DNA of 64,000 bases from Tateyamaria omphalii (GCF_014651375.1 NZ_BMWT01000001.1:732501-796500); one strand, 5' to 3'. Numbered from the stretch's first letter, positions 31,076-45,153 are shown. Notes: generated by a model from the letters alone, not told the origin. A program made the numbers and translations.

Positions 31076-32492
31076 CAAAGGTTCTGTCCGTTGCGTCCGA
31101 ATGTGCGCCGCTGGTCAAGACCGGCGGCCTTGCGGATGTGGCTGGCGCTTTGCCCGGCGCCGTGGCGCCTCTGGGCATTGAGATGCGGACGTTGTTGCCC
31201 GGCTATCCAGCGGTGATGGATGCGCTGGGTGGCGCAGATACCGTTGCGGAGATTTCTGATCTCTTTGGCGGCGCGGCACGGCTGCTTTCAGGTCAGGCGG
31301 CGGGGCTGGACTTGTTTGTTCTGGATGCGCCGCATTTGTTTGATCGCGGGGCGGGTATCTATCTGAATGACGATGGCGTCGATTGGCCGGACAACCCGGA
31401 ACGCTATGCCGCATTGTGCCGAGTTGCGGCGGATGTTGCGGGTGGAGTGTTGGGTGATTGGCGGCCCGATCTGGTGCACTGCCATGATTGGCAGGCGGGG
31501 TTGGTGCCCTACTATCTGAAGCGCAGCGGCTTTCCTGTGCCGAGCGTGCTGACCATTCACAACATTGCCTTTCAGGGGTTGGTGCCAATGGCGCGGGCCA
31601 AGGTGCTGGGTATTGCCAAGCGCGACCTGACCCGCGAAGGCGTGGAATATTGGGGGCAGATTTCGGCATTGAAAGCTGGTCTGGTCTGGGCTGATCGGTT
31701 GACGACCGTGTCGCCAACCTACGCCCGGGAATTGATGACGTCAGACTTTGGCATGGGGCTCGATGGCGTGTTGCAGACGCGCAAGGCCGATCTGTCTGGC
31801 ATTCTCAACGGTATTGATCTGGATGTGTGGTCGCCCGAGGTCGACAGCCACATTCAGACCTACAAGACCCCGCGCGGAAAGGCGGCCAACAAGAAAGCCT
31901 TGCGCGCGGAGTTCGAGTTGCCGGAGACGGATGGTCCGCTGTGTGTGGTCGTGTCCCGGCTGACCGAGCAGAAGGGGCTGGACCTGCTTCTGGATGCCCT
32001 GCCAGCGCTGCTCGACAGGGGCGGGCAGTTGGCGTTGCTCGGGTCAGGTGATCCGACGCTGGAAAAGGCATTTGCCGAATATGATCACCCCCATGTTGCA
32101 GCTCGCATCGGGTATGACGAGGCGCTGTCCCACCGAATGATGGCGGGGGGTGATGCGATCCTTGTGCCGTCACGGTTCGAGCCGTGCGGGCTGACCCAGC
32201 TTTACGGTCTGCAGTACGGCACCTTGCCGGTTGTGGCGTTGACGGGCGGGCTGGCGGACACGGTCATCCCGGCTACCCCCGCGACCATGGCAAAGCAAGT
32301 CGCGACCGGGCTGCAGTTCCATCCGGTGACGGCGGACGCCCTCTCAAACGCGCTGATGCAGCTTTGTGACCTTTTCGCTGCGCCCAAGCTGTGGTCAAAG
32401 ATGCAGCGAAACGCGATGGCGCAGCCCGTGGGGTGGGCGCCATCGGCTGCGGCTTATGCTGCGCTGTATGACGACCTGGTAAAGGCTGCTGG

Positions 32493-32496
<4 letters not shown>
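31072..32496 (+). CDS. glgA: Glycogen synthase (ADP-glucose, GT5)
   Basis: A 474-residue GT5 glycosyltransferase that extends alpha-1,4-glucan from ADP-glucose. The donor-binding motif is [13 protein letters not shown] (about 15-27), the second domain begins near [17 protein letters not shown], and the catalytic Glu region is [26 protein letters not shown] 31072 overlaps the glgC stop as ATGA; a few codons upstream are also in frame but lie within glgC. The stop overlaps glgX in the same manner, which indicates tight co-translation. Confidence 0.97.
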
Positions 32497-36253
<3,757 letters not shown>

Positions 36254-36267
36254 CCACGCGAGGGTGG

Positions 36268-39021
36268 TTACTGTGCCGCCCGTTCCGCACCTTCGGCGAT
36301 GGCTGCCCGCAGCTTTTTCTCAAGCGTACGTTGTTTGGCCTCGGAGTAGTACTTCAGCCCGAACATGTCCTTGACATAGAAGGTATCGACCACCTGTTCG
36401 CCATAGGTCGCGATGACTGCGTTTGCGATGTAGACATTCGACGCCGCCAGCGTACGCGTCAGGTCGTGCAGAAGGCCGGGACGGTCGCGGGTGTCGACCT
36501 CGATAATCGTGTAGATGTCGGACCCGTCATTGTCGAAGGTGATGTGCGTGGGCACCCTGAACGCCTTTTCGCGCTTCTTGACCTTGTCGCGATCCTTGAT
36601 CGCCTCGCGGGTGATCACCTCGCCCGCAAGCGTCCGTTCGATCATCTTGCGCAGGCGGGGCAGGCGGCTGGCCTCGTAAGGGTTGCCATCGGCATCCTGT
36701 ATCCAGAACGCGTCGGTCACATACCCGTCCGAAGTGGTGTAGCTGCGCGCGTCGACCACGTTTGCCCCAACCAGCGCCAGTGCGCCAGTAAGACGCGCAA
36801 AGATGCCGGGGTGATCAGGCATAACAAAGCAGGCGCGGGTGGCATCCCGGTCTTCGTCCGGGTGCAGGTCCATGGCGATTTCGTTCTCGCCGATGTCGCG
36901 CAGAAGATTGGCAAAGACGACATGGGCCGTGACATGCAGGCCCTGCCAATAAGGATCGTAGTGTCGCGCGGTTTCGGTTTGCAGGTCCTTGCGCGGCCAG
37001 TCGGCCAACTCGGCCCGGAGGGTTTTCTTTGCTTCTGTCCCACGGCCTTCGCGGGTCAAGGCCTCCATTCCGTCTTCAAGCGCACGGCGCGTCTGGCGAT
37101 AGAGTGCGCGGATCAGTACGGCCTTCCAGTTGTTCCACGTGGTGGGGCCAACGCCACGGATGTCGCAGACCGTCAGCACACAAAGCAGGTCCAGCCGTTT
37201 GACAGTCTGCACCGCCTTGGCAAAGTCGCGCACGGTCCGTGGATCGGCGATGTCGCGCTTCTGGGCCATGTCGGACATCAGCAGGTGATAGCGCACCAGC
37301 CATTCAACCGTATCTATGTCGTCCTGTTTCAGGCCAAGTCGGGGCGCGATCTTGCGGACCATGTGCGCGCCGAGGATCGAGTGATCTTCTGACCGTCCCT
37401 TGCCGATGTCATGCAGCAGAAGCGCCACATAGAGCACCTTGCGGTTCACGCCTTCCTTCAGGATCGAAGAAGCGACCGGCAGGTCCTCTTCCAATTCGTC
37501 GCGCTCTATCATGGCAAGCTGCGCGATGCATTGGATGATGTGTTCATCCACCGTGTAGGAGTGGTACATGTTGAACTGCATCATCGCGACGATGGGTTCA
37601 AATTCGGGGATGAAGGCCGATAGAACCCCCAGCTCGTTCATCCGTCGCAGGGCGCGTTCGGGGTTGCCGTGTTTCAGCAGCAGATCGAGGAAAATGCGCT
37701 GAGCTTCTGGCGTCGTACGCATGTCATCGTCGATCAGGTTCAGGTGCGACTTGATGAGGCGCATAGCGTCCGGGTGGATCAGCATGCCCGTGCGCAGCGC
37801 TTCCTCGAATATGCGCAGGAGGTTCAGCTTGTCTTCGAGAAATGCGTTGTCATCGGCGATCGCGATCCGATTGTGGATCACCTGATAGCCGTGTTTGATG
37901 CGCGGCTTGCGTTTGAACAACCGCTCCAGCAGCGGTTCTGCCTTGATATGCGTGGCCTCGAGCTTGGTCAGGAAGATGCGCGTAAGGTCGCCCACCTCGG
38001 TTGCATGCAGGAAGTAATCCTGCATGAACCACTCCACGGCACGCCGCCCATCCTTGTCTTCGTAGCGCATGTCGTCGGCTACGGCGACTTGCAGGTCAAA
38101 GGTCAACTGTTCCGTGGCCCGGCCCGAGATCAGGTGCATGTGGCAGCGGGTAGCCCACAGGAAATCCTCGGCCGCAACAAAGGCGTCGAACTCGTCATCC
38201 GTGAACAGGCCCAGCGGCACAAGGTCGGCCGCATCCTGCACCTTGTGGATGTACTTGCCGATCCAGAACAGCGATTGCAGGTCGCGCAACCCGCCCTTGC
38301 CCTCTTTCACGTTCGGTTCGACGACGTAGCGTTGTCCTTGCCGCACGTGCCGTGCGTCTCGTTCGGCCAGCTTGGCCTCGATAAAGTCGCGCTCGGTTCC
38401 GTTGAACAGATCGGTCCGCAGCTTGGTATCCAGCTCCTTAGCCAGCGCGGTATCGCCAAAGAGGAAGCGGTGTTCCAGCATGGCGGTGCGGATGGTGAAA
38501 TCCTCGCCCCCAAGCCGCAGGCAATCCCGCACAGTGCGGCTGGAATGCCCAACCTTCAGCTTGAGATCCCACAGGATATACAGCGTGGTTTCGATCACGC
38601 TTTCGGCCCAGGGGGTGATTTTGTAGGGCGTAAGAAACAGCAGATCCACGTCCGAGAACGGGGCCATTTCGCCCCGTCCGTAACCACCTACAGCTAGTAG
38701 TGCAAGCCGCTCGCCATTGGTGGGGTTCGGGTTTGGATGCATCAGCGTTTGCGCCGTGCGCAGAGCCGCGTGAACCAGGCAATCGGTCAGGAAGGCATAG
38801 GCCTGCGTCGTGGGACGCGACGCAAATGGATCCGCCCGAAAGGCTGATGCTATCGCTGCGCGACCCGCTTTCTGCGCCTCTTTCAGATGGGAAACAATGG
38901 CGGCGCGCTCTGGCTTGGTGTCCAGAAGCGCATCAAAAGCGCCGCCATCGAAAATATCGGAGGCGGCGCAGATCAGGTGTTCGTCAGGCGTCTTTGGAGC
39001 CTGAATGGCGGTGTCGCTCAA
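36268..39021 (-). CDS. glnD: PII uridylyltransferase/uridylyl-removing enzyme GlnD
   Basis: A 917-residue bifunctional nitrogen sensor that adds UMP to PII proteins in nitrogen starvation and removes it when glutamine is plentiful. In order: nucleotidyltransferase domain (GGYGRGEMAPFSDVDLLF, about 112-129), linker, HD hydrolase domain (LLHDIGKGRSEDH), and two C-terminal ACT domains (PDHPGIFARLTGAL; DTRDRPGLLHDLTRTL) that sense glutamine. TTG 39021 was chosen because GGAGAG precedes it at good spacing and it follows the upstream stop at 39053; the longer frame from TTG 39072 has no ribosome site and would overlap the lipoprotein gene. Confidence 0.95.
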   Translation of the reverse strand: MSDTAIQAPKTPDEHLICAASDIFDGGAFDALLDTKPERAAIVSHLKEAQKAGRAAIASAFRADPFASRPTTQAYAFLTDCLVHAALRTAQTLMHPNPNPTNGERLALLAVGGYGRGEMAPFSDVDLLFLTPYKITPWAESVIETTLYILWDLKLKVGHSSRTVRDCLRLGGEDFTIRTAMLEHRFLFGDTALAKELDTKLRTDLFNGTERDFIEAKLAERDARHVRQGQRYVVEPNVKEGKGGLRDLQSLFWIGKYIHKVQDAADLVPLGLFTDDEFDAFVAAEDFLWATRCHMHLISGRATEQLTFDLQVAVADDMRYEDKDGRRAVEWFMQDYFLHATEVGDLTRIFLTKLEATHIKAEPLLERLFKRKPRIKHGYQVIHNRIAIADDNAFLEDKLNLLRIFEEALRTGMLIHPDAMRLIKSHLNLIDDDMRTTPEAQRIFLDLLLKHGNPERALRRMNELGVLSAFIPEFEPIVAMMQFNMYHSYTVDEHIIQCIAQLAMIERDELEEDLPVASSILKEGVNRKVLYVALLLHDIGKGRSEDHSILGAHMVRKIAPRLGLKQDDIDTVEWLVRYHLLMSDMAQKRDIADPRTVRDFAKAVQTVKRLDLLCVLTVCDIRGVGPTTWNNWKAVLIRALYRQTRRALEDGMEALTREGRGTEAKKTLRAELADWPRKDLQTETARHYDPYWQGLHVTAHVVFANLLRDIGENEIAMDLHPDEDRDATRACFVMPDHPGIFARLTGALALVGANVVDARSYTTSDGYVTDAFWIQDADGNPYEASRLPRLRKMIERTLAGEVITREAIKDRDKVKKREKAFRVPTHITFDNDGSDIYTIIEVDTRDRPGLLHDLTRTLAASNVYIANAVIATYGEQVVDTFYVKDMFGLKYYSEAKQRTLEKKLRAAIAEGAERAAQ

Positions 39022-39052
39022 TACGCTCTCCGTTGTGGCCGTAGCGCCGGAA

Positions 39053-40243
39053 TCAGAAGCCTGCGCCGCCAAAGCCGCGGGGCGCGGCGTCTATCACGAC
39101 AACCTTATTGTCGCGAATCGTGGCAATGGCCAGCCCCCGTTGGTTGGTGCCGTCGGGCCGCAATCGAAAGATACCTGACGCGCCCTGAAAACCTGAACCC
39201 TGGGTTAGGGCCGCACCGGTGAGTGCGCCTGAGTTGCCCTGGGCGGCAAGGGCGCCGATGGCTGCAATGCCATCAAAGGCCAACCCGGCCAGTGGGTGCG
39301 GCGCGCTGCCATAGGCGGATTGGTACTTAGACTGGAATGCCGAGGACCGCGCCGGGTCCGGCAATGCAAACCATCCACCTTGAACGCCTGGAAGTTCCAG
39401 AGTTTGCGGTGGCAAATCCCAACGTGTGAGGCCGATATACTGCGTGGCAGTTGGGCTTATACCAGCCTCAGGAAGCAGTTGTGACAAGAGCGGTAGGTCT
39501 GCTGCAGACGCCGCAGTCAGAAACACTGCATTTGCGCCGGAACTGTCGACAGCCGACTTTACCCGCGGTACCGCTGCAACCAATCCTTGTTGTGACAGCG
39601 GATAGTCCACAGCGTCCACCATGGTGCCTCCACTGCGGGAGATCGCTTGCTGGATAGCATTGCGACCCAGTTGGCCGGCGACGTCCTGGGCGTGCACAAC
39701 GACGACACGGTCCCTGCCTTGGCGGGTGGCATAGCTGACCAGCCGGTTTGCCGTGTTGTCAAAGGTCGATCCGAGGACAAAAACATTGCCGCCCGCAATT
39801 GTCGTGTTGTTCGAAAAAGCCAGAACATTCACGTTCTGCGGGGCGACAGCCACGCCTGCGGCATTTGCTGCCTCGGCATAGAGCGGACCCACGATGATCT
39901 GGGCGCCATCATTGACGGCCTGCGATGCTTGGCTGGCGGCGGTACCGGCATTGCCGGCGGTCCCGTATACCCGCAGGTCAATCTGCACCCCTTGCAGATC
40001 GCGCATGGCAAGACGTGCCGCGTTTTCCAGATTGTTCGCCAACAACTCATCACTGGCCTGGCCGGACCCGCGGGGCACCAACAATGCCACCGGAACCGGT
40101 TTTGATGTATCAATCCGAGGCCCGCTGGACGATCCTCCAATTCCGCCCAAGGCGGCTGGGTCACAAGCGGCCAGTGCAAGCGCGGCCACGGGCACGATTG
40201 CCCGCCGCGCCGCCTTGCGCAGAGTCTTGAAAAACGCAAACAT
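39053..40243 (-). CDS. LppC-like penicillin-binding protein activator lipoprotein
   Basis: A 396-residue protein with a lipoprotein signal (basic N-terminus, hydrophobic run, lipobox LAAC with Cys28) and a periplasmic-binding-protein type I fold similar to the C-terminal domain of LpoA/LppC (PVALLVPRGSGQASDE; GAQIIVGPLYAEAANAAGVA). In gammaproteobacteria LpoA activates PBP1A; for this shorter alphaproteobacterial form that role is inferred from the family. It precedes glnD by 31 bp on the same strand and is divergent from rsmI. Confidence 0.85.
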   Translation of the reverse strand: MFAFFKTLRKAARRAIVPVAALALAACDPAALGGIGGSSSGPRIDTSKPVPVALLVPRGSGQASDELLANNLENAARLAMRDLQGVQIDLRVYGTAGNAGTAASQASQAVNDGAQIIVGPLYAEAANAAGVAVAPQNVNVLAFSNNTTIAGGNVFVLGSTFDNTANRLVSYATRQGRDRVVVVHAQDVAGQLGRNAIQQAISRSGGTMVDAVDYPLSQQGLVAAVPRVKSAVDSSGANAVFLTAASAADLPLLSQLLPEAGISPTATQYIGLTRWDLPPQTLELPGVQGGWFALPDPARSSAFQSKYQSAYGSAPHPLAGLAFDGIAAIGALAAQGNSGALTGAALTQGSGFQGASGIFRLRPDGTNQRGLAIATIRDNKVVVIDAAPRGFGGAGF

Positions 40244-40332
40244 ATACTGTCACTCCCTAGGTGCAGGGCATGACATTCGCCTGCCCGGTCATTGGTGGCA
40301 GATAATAAACGTCAAGAAAGGCGGGTCCAGCG

Positions 40333-41196
40333 TTGAATCATGTCAAGGTGCCCTTGTCCGCGGGCCTGTGGTTCGTGGGTGTGCCGATCGGGACGGCGCG
40401 GGATATCACTTTGCGGGCACTTGACGTGCTTGCCTCTGCGGATGTGCTCGTGGCCGAAGATACGCGATCCCTGCGCAAGCTGATGGACATTCACGGCGTG
40501 CCGCTTGAGGGGCGCCGGATCGAGTCATTGCACGAGCATTCAAAGGGTACACAGGTCACACGGCTGGTCGCGCGCGCGGCAGGTGGCGAAAGCGTGGCTT
40601 ATGCATCCGAAGCGGGAATGCCCTTGATCGCCGACCCCGGATTCGAGCTTGGACGCGCCGCGCGTGCTGCGGGTGTTGCTGTGACATGCGCGCCGGGTCC
40701 ATCGGCCGTTCTGACGGCGTTGGTGGTCGGTGGATTGCCGACTGATGCCTTTCATTTTGGCGGGTTCCTGCCCGCATCGCGTTCTGCACGGCAGAAGGCG
40801 ATGCAAGATCTGTCAGATGTAAAGGCCACGCTTGTGCTCTACGAATCGCCTAAACGTGTCGCCGCATTGCTCGCAGACGCGGTCGAGGTTCTGGGGGCGG
40901 ACCGGCAGGCCACGGTGTGCCGTGAGTTGACCAAGAAATTCGAAGATGTGCGAACTGGCACGTTGGCTGAACTGGCGCAGGTATTCCAGAACACGACGCC
41001 AAAGGGCGAAATTGTCGTGCTGATTGGCCGCGCAGAGACAGTGGCTGTTAAGGAAAAAGACATTGATGGTGCGCTACGCTCAGCGCTGAATGATATGTCG
41101 GTGAAGGACGCGGCTGCGTTTGTGGCGGAAACACTGGATGTGCCGCGCAGGCGGGTCTACCAACGGGCGTTGGAATTGGCGCGTAACAACCAATGA
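40333..41196 (+). CDS. rsmI: 16S rRNA (cytidine1402-2'-O)-methyltransferase
   Basis: A 287-residue SAM-dependent methylase of the tetrapyrrole-methylase fold. It shows LWFVGVPIGTARDITLRALDVL at the start, DVLVAEDTRSLRKLM, the AdoMet-region motif ASEAGMPLIADPG, and APGPSAVLTALVVGGLPTD. It modifies C1402 in the ribosomal decoding centre. The start is uncertain: TTG 40333 has AAAGG some distance upstream, and TTG 40354 has AAGG closer. It is divergent from the lipoprotein gene and begins the rsmI-yraN group. Confidence 0.93.
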   Translation: MNHVKVPLSAGLWFVGVPIGTARDITLRALDVLASADVLVAEDTRSLRKLMDIHGVPLEGRRIESLHEHSKGTQVTRLVARAAGGESVAYASEAGMPLIADPGFELGRAARAAGVAVTCAPGPSAVLTALVVGGLPTDAFHFGGFLPASRSARQKAMQDLSDVKATLVLYESPKRVAALLADAVEVLGADRQATVCRELTKKFEDVRTGTLAELAQVFQNTTPKGEIVVLIGRAETVAVKEKDIDGALRSALNDMSVKDAAAFVAETLDVPRRRVYQRALELARNNQ

Positions 41197-41211
41197 TGTG
41201 AAAGGTGACGC

Positions 41212-41625
41212 ATGGCGCGGCACGAGCGATGTTTTGATACAGGCCAGCCGCTTGATACGCGTGTGGCGCGCGGTCACATGTCGTATCACGCCGGCATGGC
41301 AGCCGAGCAGATCGTTGCACGCGCCTATATTGCGGCGGGTTACAAGTTGGTGGCCGAACGCTGGCGCGGACGTTGCGGTGAAGTCGATCTGATTTTCTCG
41401 ACGGCGATGGGGATCGTCATGGTCGAAGTGAAAACCAGCAAATCTCTTGCCGCCGCTGCTGCGCATCTGACCCCGACGCAGGTCAAACGCCTGTGTGCGA
41501 CGGCAGATGAATACCTCGCAACCCTCTCCGATGGGGCGATGACCGATGTCCGGTTTGATGTCGCGTTGGTTGACCAGACGGGTGCAGCCGAATTTCTTGA
41601 AAATGCCTTTGCGGGGTATGTCTGA
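41212..41625 (+). CDS. yraN: UPF0102 (YraN) family protein
   Basis: A 137-residue protein with a restriction-endonuclease-like fold: AEQIVARAYIAAGYKLVAERWRG, then GEVDLIF and VMVEVKTSKS, the D-x(n)-E-x-K pattern of that superfamily. Function is not established; a nuclease role in DNA processing has been proposed from the fold. It has a longer N-terminus than many members (about 25 extra residues). It follows rsmI by 15 bp, the arrangement common in proteobacteria. Confidence 0.88.
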   Translation: MARHERCFDTGQPLDTRVARGHMSYHAGMAAEQIVARAYIAAGYKLVAERWRGRCGEVDLIFSTAMGIVMVEVKTSKSLAAAAAHLTPTQVKRLCATADEYLATLSDGAMTDVRFDVALVDQTGAAEFLENAFAGYV

Positions 41626-41726
41626 ACCCGTGCGCAGGACGTTCTGCGACATTGCACAGCAGCTTGCCATTGCGTGACCGCCTTTGCTGCGCCATCTAGA
41701 GGCGCAGACTATTGCGGAGTTGCGCC

Positions 41727-42662
41727 ATGAAGATTGCCTTTCAGATGGACCCGATCGGGGCCGTGGACATCAATGCGGACAGCAGTTTCCGCCTTGCAGA
41801 AGAGGCGCAAGCCCGGGGTCATTCCCTGTTTTTCTATTCCCCCGATCACCTTGCCTATCAGGAAGGACGCATAACGGCCCGCGGCCATGACTTCACGGTC
41901 CAGCGGGTGCAGGGAGAACACGCACAGTTTGGTCTCGAGCAGGAAGTCGACCTGGCCGATTTCGATGTCATATGGCTGCGGCAGGATCCGCCCTTTGACA
42001 TGCATTACATCACCTCGACGCATTTGCTGGATCGCCTGAAAGGGCAGGCACTGGTGGTGAATGATCCGTTCTGGGTCCGGAACTATCCCGAGAAGCTGCT
42101 GGTGCTGGATTTCCCGGACCTCACACCACCCACCACGATTGCCCGTGATCTGGACACGATCAAGGCGTTCAAAGCCAAGCATGGCGATGTGATCCTGAAG
42201 CCGCTTTATGGCAACGGTGGTGCGGGCGTGTTCCGTCTGGACGCCAATGATCGCAACCTGACCTCGTTGCATGAACTCTTTACCGGCTTCAGTCGCGAAC
42301 CGTTGATCGTGCAAAAATTCCTGCCGGATGTGTCGAATGGCGACAAGCGCGTGATCCTTGTGGATGGCGAGGCCGTGGGTGCCATCAACCGTGTGCCCGC
42401 TGCGGGCGAGACCCGGTCGAACATGCATGTGGGCGGGCGGCCAGAAAAGATCGGCCTGACCGACCGCGATCTTGAGATTTGCGCAGCCATTGGGCCCTTG
42501 CTGAAGGAAAAGGGGCAGGTCTTTGTCGGTATTGATGTCATTGGCGACTATCTGACCGAGATCAACGTGACTTCACCCACCGGCATCCAGGAGTTGGAAC
42601 GGTTTGACGGCGTCAATATTGCCGAGAAAATCTGGCAGGCCATCGAGGCAAAGATCGGATGA
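41727..42662 (+). CDS. gshB: Glutathione synthetase
   Basis: A 311-residue ATP-grasp ligase that joins glycine to gamma-glutamylcysteine. The N-terminus MKIAFQMDPIGAVDINADSS is typical; the ATP-grasp core includes DVILKPLYGNGGAGVFRL, IVQKFLPDV and GDKRVILVDGEAVGAINR, ending with the metal-binding TEINVTSPTGIQE. Length is normal. ATG 41727 follows GCGGAG. It overlaps the next gene by ATGA. Confidence 0.96.
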   Translation: MKIAFQMDPIGAVDINADSSFRLAEEAQARGHSLFFYSPDHLAYQEGRITARGHDFTVQRVQGEHAQFGLEQEVDLADFDVIWLRQDPPFDMHYITSTHLLDRLKGQALVVNDPFWVRNYPEKLLVLDFPDLTPPTTIARDLDTIKAFKAKHGDVILKPLYGNGGAGVFRLDANDRNLTSLHELFTGFSREPLIVQKFLPDVSNGDKRVILVDGEAVGAINRVPAAGETRSNMHVGGRPEKIGLTDRDLEICAAIGPLLKEKGQVFVGIDVIGDYLTEINVTSPTGIQELERFDGVNIAEKIWQAIEAKIG

Positions 42663-43570
42663 GCCTTCTTCGCCCTCTTCTCAACACCTATCTGCGCCTG
42701 ACGGAAAAGACGCATATGCAAAACGCGTCAGGACCCGACGCCTTGCGCCGCAGCCTGGAAACAAAAGCACGCCTGCTGTTTCATGCGCCTCTGTCCATGC
42801 GCTTGAAACGTGGGACACTTGCGGGGGTAGAGGCCCTTTGGGTGACGCCTCGAACGGGTGATGAGCCGCAAGCGACTATTTTGTACTTCCATGGCGGCGG
42901 CTTCGTATTCGGTTCGCCGCAAACGCATGGCGCCATGATCGCTGCACTTGCCAAACGGTCGGGCGCAAGGGCGGTGTTGCCCCGCTACCCCTTGGCTCCG
43001 GAGCATCCGTTTCCCGCCGCATTGGATCGCGCGATCGCGGCCTATCAAGCCTGCCGTGCAGAGGGTGGCCCCGTGATCATCGGAGGGGACAGTGCCGGTG
43101 GCGGCTTGGCGCTTTCCCTGCTTGCACATCTATTGACTGAAGGTGAGCAGACCCCGGATGCGGTTTTCGCATTCTCTCCGCTCACGGATCTGACCTTTTC
43201 CGGTGCAAGCATTCGCGAAAATGCCAAATCTGACGTTGTCTTGCCGGCTGAACGGGCAAGTGAAATGCTGCAGATGTACTTGAATGGAGAAGACGCCACC
43301 AATCCGCTGGCCAGCCCTTTGTTTGCCGATTTTGCCAGTGCGCCGCCAATTTGGATCACGGCAGGGGACACGGAAATCCTGCTGGATGACAGTCGTCGGA
43401 CCGCTGAACGGATGCAGGGACAGGGAGTCGATGTAACCTATGTCGAGGAACATGATCTGCCGCACGTCTGGCCCCTGTTCCACAACACGTTACCCGAGGC
43501 GCGGCGCACCCTTAATGCACTGGCCGCGTGGATCAAATCTCAGACAGGAACCAGTGCCGGGACACGGTAG
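42659..43570 (+). CDS. Alpha/beta hydrolase, HSL-type esterase
   Basis: A 303-residue hydrolase of the hormone-sensitive-lipase group. It has the oxyanion motif HGGGFVFGSP, the nucleophile elbow GGDSAGGGLAL (Ser), an Asp in WITAGDTEILLDDS, and the His in EHDLPHVWPLF, so the catalytic triad is complete. It should cleave short-chain esters; the physiological substrate is unknown. Its start overlaps the gshB stop (ATGA). Its 3' end overlaps comM by 31 bp on the opposite strand. Confidence 0.87.
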   Translation: MSLLRPLLNTYLRLTEKTHMQNASGPDALRRSLETKARLLFHAPLSMRLKRGTLAGVEALWVTPRTGDEPQATILYFHGGGFVFGSPQTHGAMIAALAKRSGARAVLPRYPLAPEHPFPAALDRAIAAYQACRAEGGPVIIGGDSAGGGLALSLLAHLLTEGEQTPDAVFAFSPLTDLTFSGASIRENAKSDVVLPAERASEMLQMYLNGEDATNPLASPLFADFASAPPIWITAGDTEILLDDSRRTAERMQGQGVDVTYVEEHDLPHVWPLFHNTLPEARRTLNALAAWIKSQTGTSAGTR

Positions 43571-45051
43571 CTGACCGCCTCGGCCACGTGCGGTTTGCGC
43601 ACATCGTCTGACCCGTCGAGGTCGGCAATTGTCCGGGCCACGCGGAGCACGCGGTGATAGCCACGTGCCGACAAGCCAAACCGATCCGCGACCTTGGTGA
43701 GTAGTGCGCGCCCGTCGGCATCAGGGGCTGCGTATTCATCCAGTGCGGCACCACTCAGGTCCGCATTGCTGCGCATCCCCGTATCGGCCAAGCGCGCGCC
43801 TTGTAGTTGACGCGCCGCATTGACCCGCGCAGCGACGGTGGCAGAGCTGTCGCCCGAAGCCGGCAGGTCAAGGTCCGTATAGGTCACCGGCGGCACATCG
43901 ACCCGCAGATCGAACCGATCCATGAGGGGGCCAGAAATGCGCCCCATATAGTCTTCTCCGCAGGCAGGTGCGCGGCCACAGGCGCGGGAAGCGTCCGACA
44001 GGTAGCCGCATTTGCAAGGGTTTGCAGCAGCCACCAGCATGAACCGGCAGGGGTATTTGATGTGATTGTTGGCGCGGGCCACCATGACCTCGCCCGTCTC
44101 GATCGGTTGGCGCAGAGTTTCGAGGACGGTGCGCGGAAACTCGGGGAACTCGTCCATGAATAGGACACCATTATGGGCCAGCGACACCTCACCCGGCTTG
44201 GCCCCGCGTCCGCCACCAATGATCGCGGCCATAGAGGCAGTGTGGTGCGGTTCGCGGAACGGGCGATCCATTGAAATGCCCCCTGCATCCAGCAATCCAG
44301 CCAGGGAATGGATCATCGAGGTTTCAAGCGCCTCCATCGCCGAGAGCGGCGGCATGATACCAGGCAGGCGTGCGGCCAGCATGGACTTGCCGGATCCGGG
44401 CGTGCCGACCATCAGGAAGTGGTGCCGTCCGGCAGCGGCCACTTCCATCGCGCGTTTGGCGCGTTCTTGTCCTTTTACATCGCGCAGATCAGGAAGACCG
44501 GTACCACTGGCGATCTGCCCGGCCTTTGCGGGTTCCAGTGGGACCTGTCCCGTGTAGTGCCGCACGACGTCACCAAGAGAGGCCGCAGCGATCACCTTGG
44601 TGGCGTCGACCCAAGCCGCTTCAGCCCCGGATCCGGCGGGGCAGAGCAACCCTCGGTCCTGTTCGGCCGCAGCCATAGCGGCGGGCAATGCACCCAGAAC
44701 AGGAACAAGGGTGCCGTCCAGTGACAGCTCACCAAGGGCAACAGTGCCCTCCACAGTGTCCTCCGGCAGTATGCCGAGTGCGGCCAACAGAGCAAGGGCG
44801 ATCGGCAGGTCGAAATGCGATCCTTCCTTCGGCAGGTCTGCGGGCGACAGGTTGATCGTGATCCGTTTCGACGGCAGCGCAATGGACATGGCGGTCAGGG
44901 CGGCGCGCACCCTGTCTCGGGCTTCGGAAACGGCCTTGTCCGGCAAACCGACAATTGAAAAGGCGGGCAAGCCCGGGGTCATGGCGCATTGCACCTCGAC
45001 TTCTCGCGCGTCCACGCCCTGAAATGCAACCGTATAGGCCCGTGCGACCAT
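43540..45051 (-). CDS. comM: YifB/ComM-family Mg-chelatase-like AAA ATPase
   Basis: A 503-residue protein with an N-terminal Lon-protease-like fold (AYTVAFQGVDAREVEVQC to SPADLPKEGSHFDLPIALALL), then an AAA+ Mg-chelatase domain with Walker A GTPGSGKSM and Walker B VLFMDEFPEF, and the C-terminal Mg_chelatase_C domain. ComM is a hexameric helicase that promotes branch migration during natural transformation. A CRACGRAP-type Cys cluster lies before the C-terminal domain. ATG 45051 follows GGGAG; ATG 45057 is also in frame. Confidence 0.92.
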   Translation of the reverse strand: MVARAYTVAFQGVDAREVEVQCAMTPGLPAFSIVGLPDKAVSEARDRVRAALTAMSIALPSKRITINLSPADLPKEGSHFDLPIALALLAALGILPEDTVEGTVALGELSLDGTLVPVLGALPAAMAAAEQDRGLLCPAGSGAEAAWVDATKVIAAASLGDVVRHYTGQVPLEPAKAGQIASGTGLPDLRDVKGQERAKRAMEVAAAGRHHFLMVGTPGSGKSMLAARLPGIMPPLSAMEALETSMIHSLAGLLDAGGISMDRPFREPHHTASMAAIIGGGRGAKPGEVSLAHNGVLFMDEFPEFPRTVLETLRQPIETGEVMVARANNHIKYPCRFMLVAAANPCKCGYLSDASRACGRAPACGEDYMGRISGPLMDRFDLRVDVPPVTYTDLDLPASGDSSATVAARVNAARQLQGARLADTGMRSNADLSGAALDEYAAPDADGRALLTKVADRFGLSARGYHRVLRVARTIADLDGSDDVRKPHVAEAVSYRVPALVPV

Positions 45052-45153
45052 CACCATCTCCCTCACTCTTGGTTAACGGTTACGGCGGCTTGGTTTACGA
45101 TTGGTTAAAGTGTGCTTGCTGGTGGGATCGCGCCGGGTCTGGTAGAATGAAGC

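Noticed and set aside
37669-38697. Long antisense open frame (342 codons) opposite glnD
   Set aside because: Shadow of glnD; no recognisable protein.
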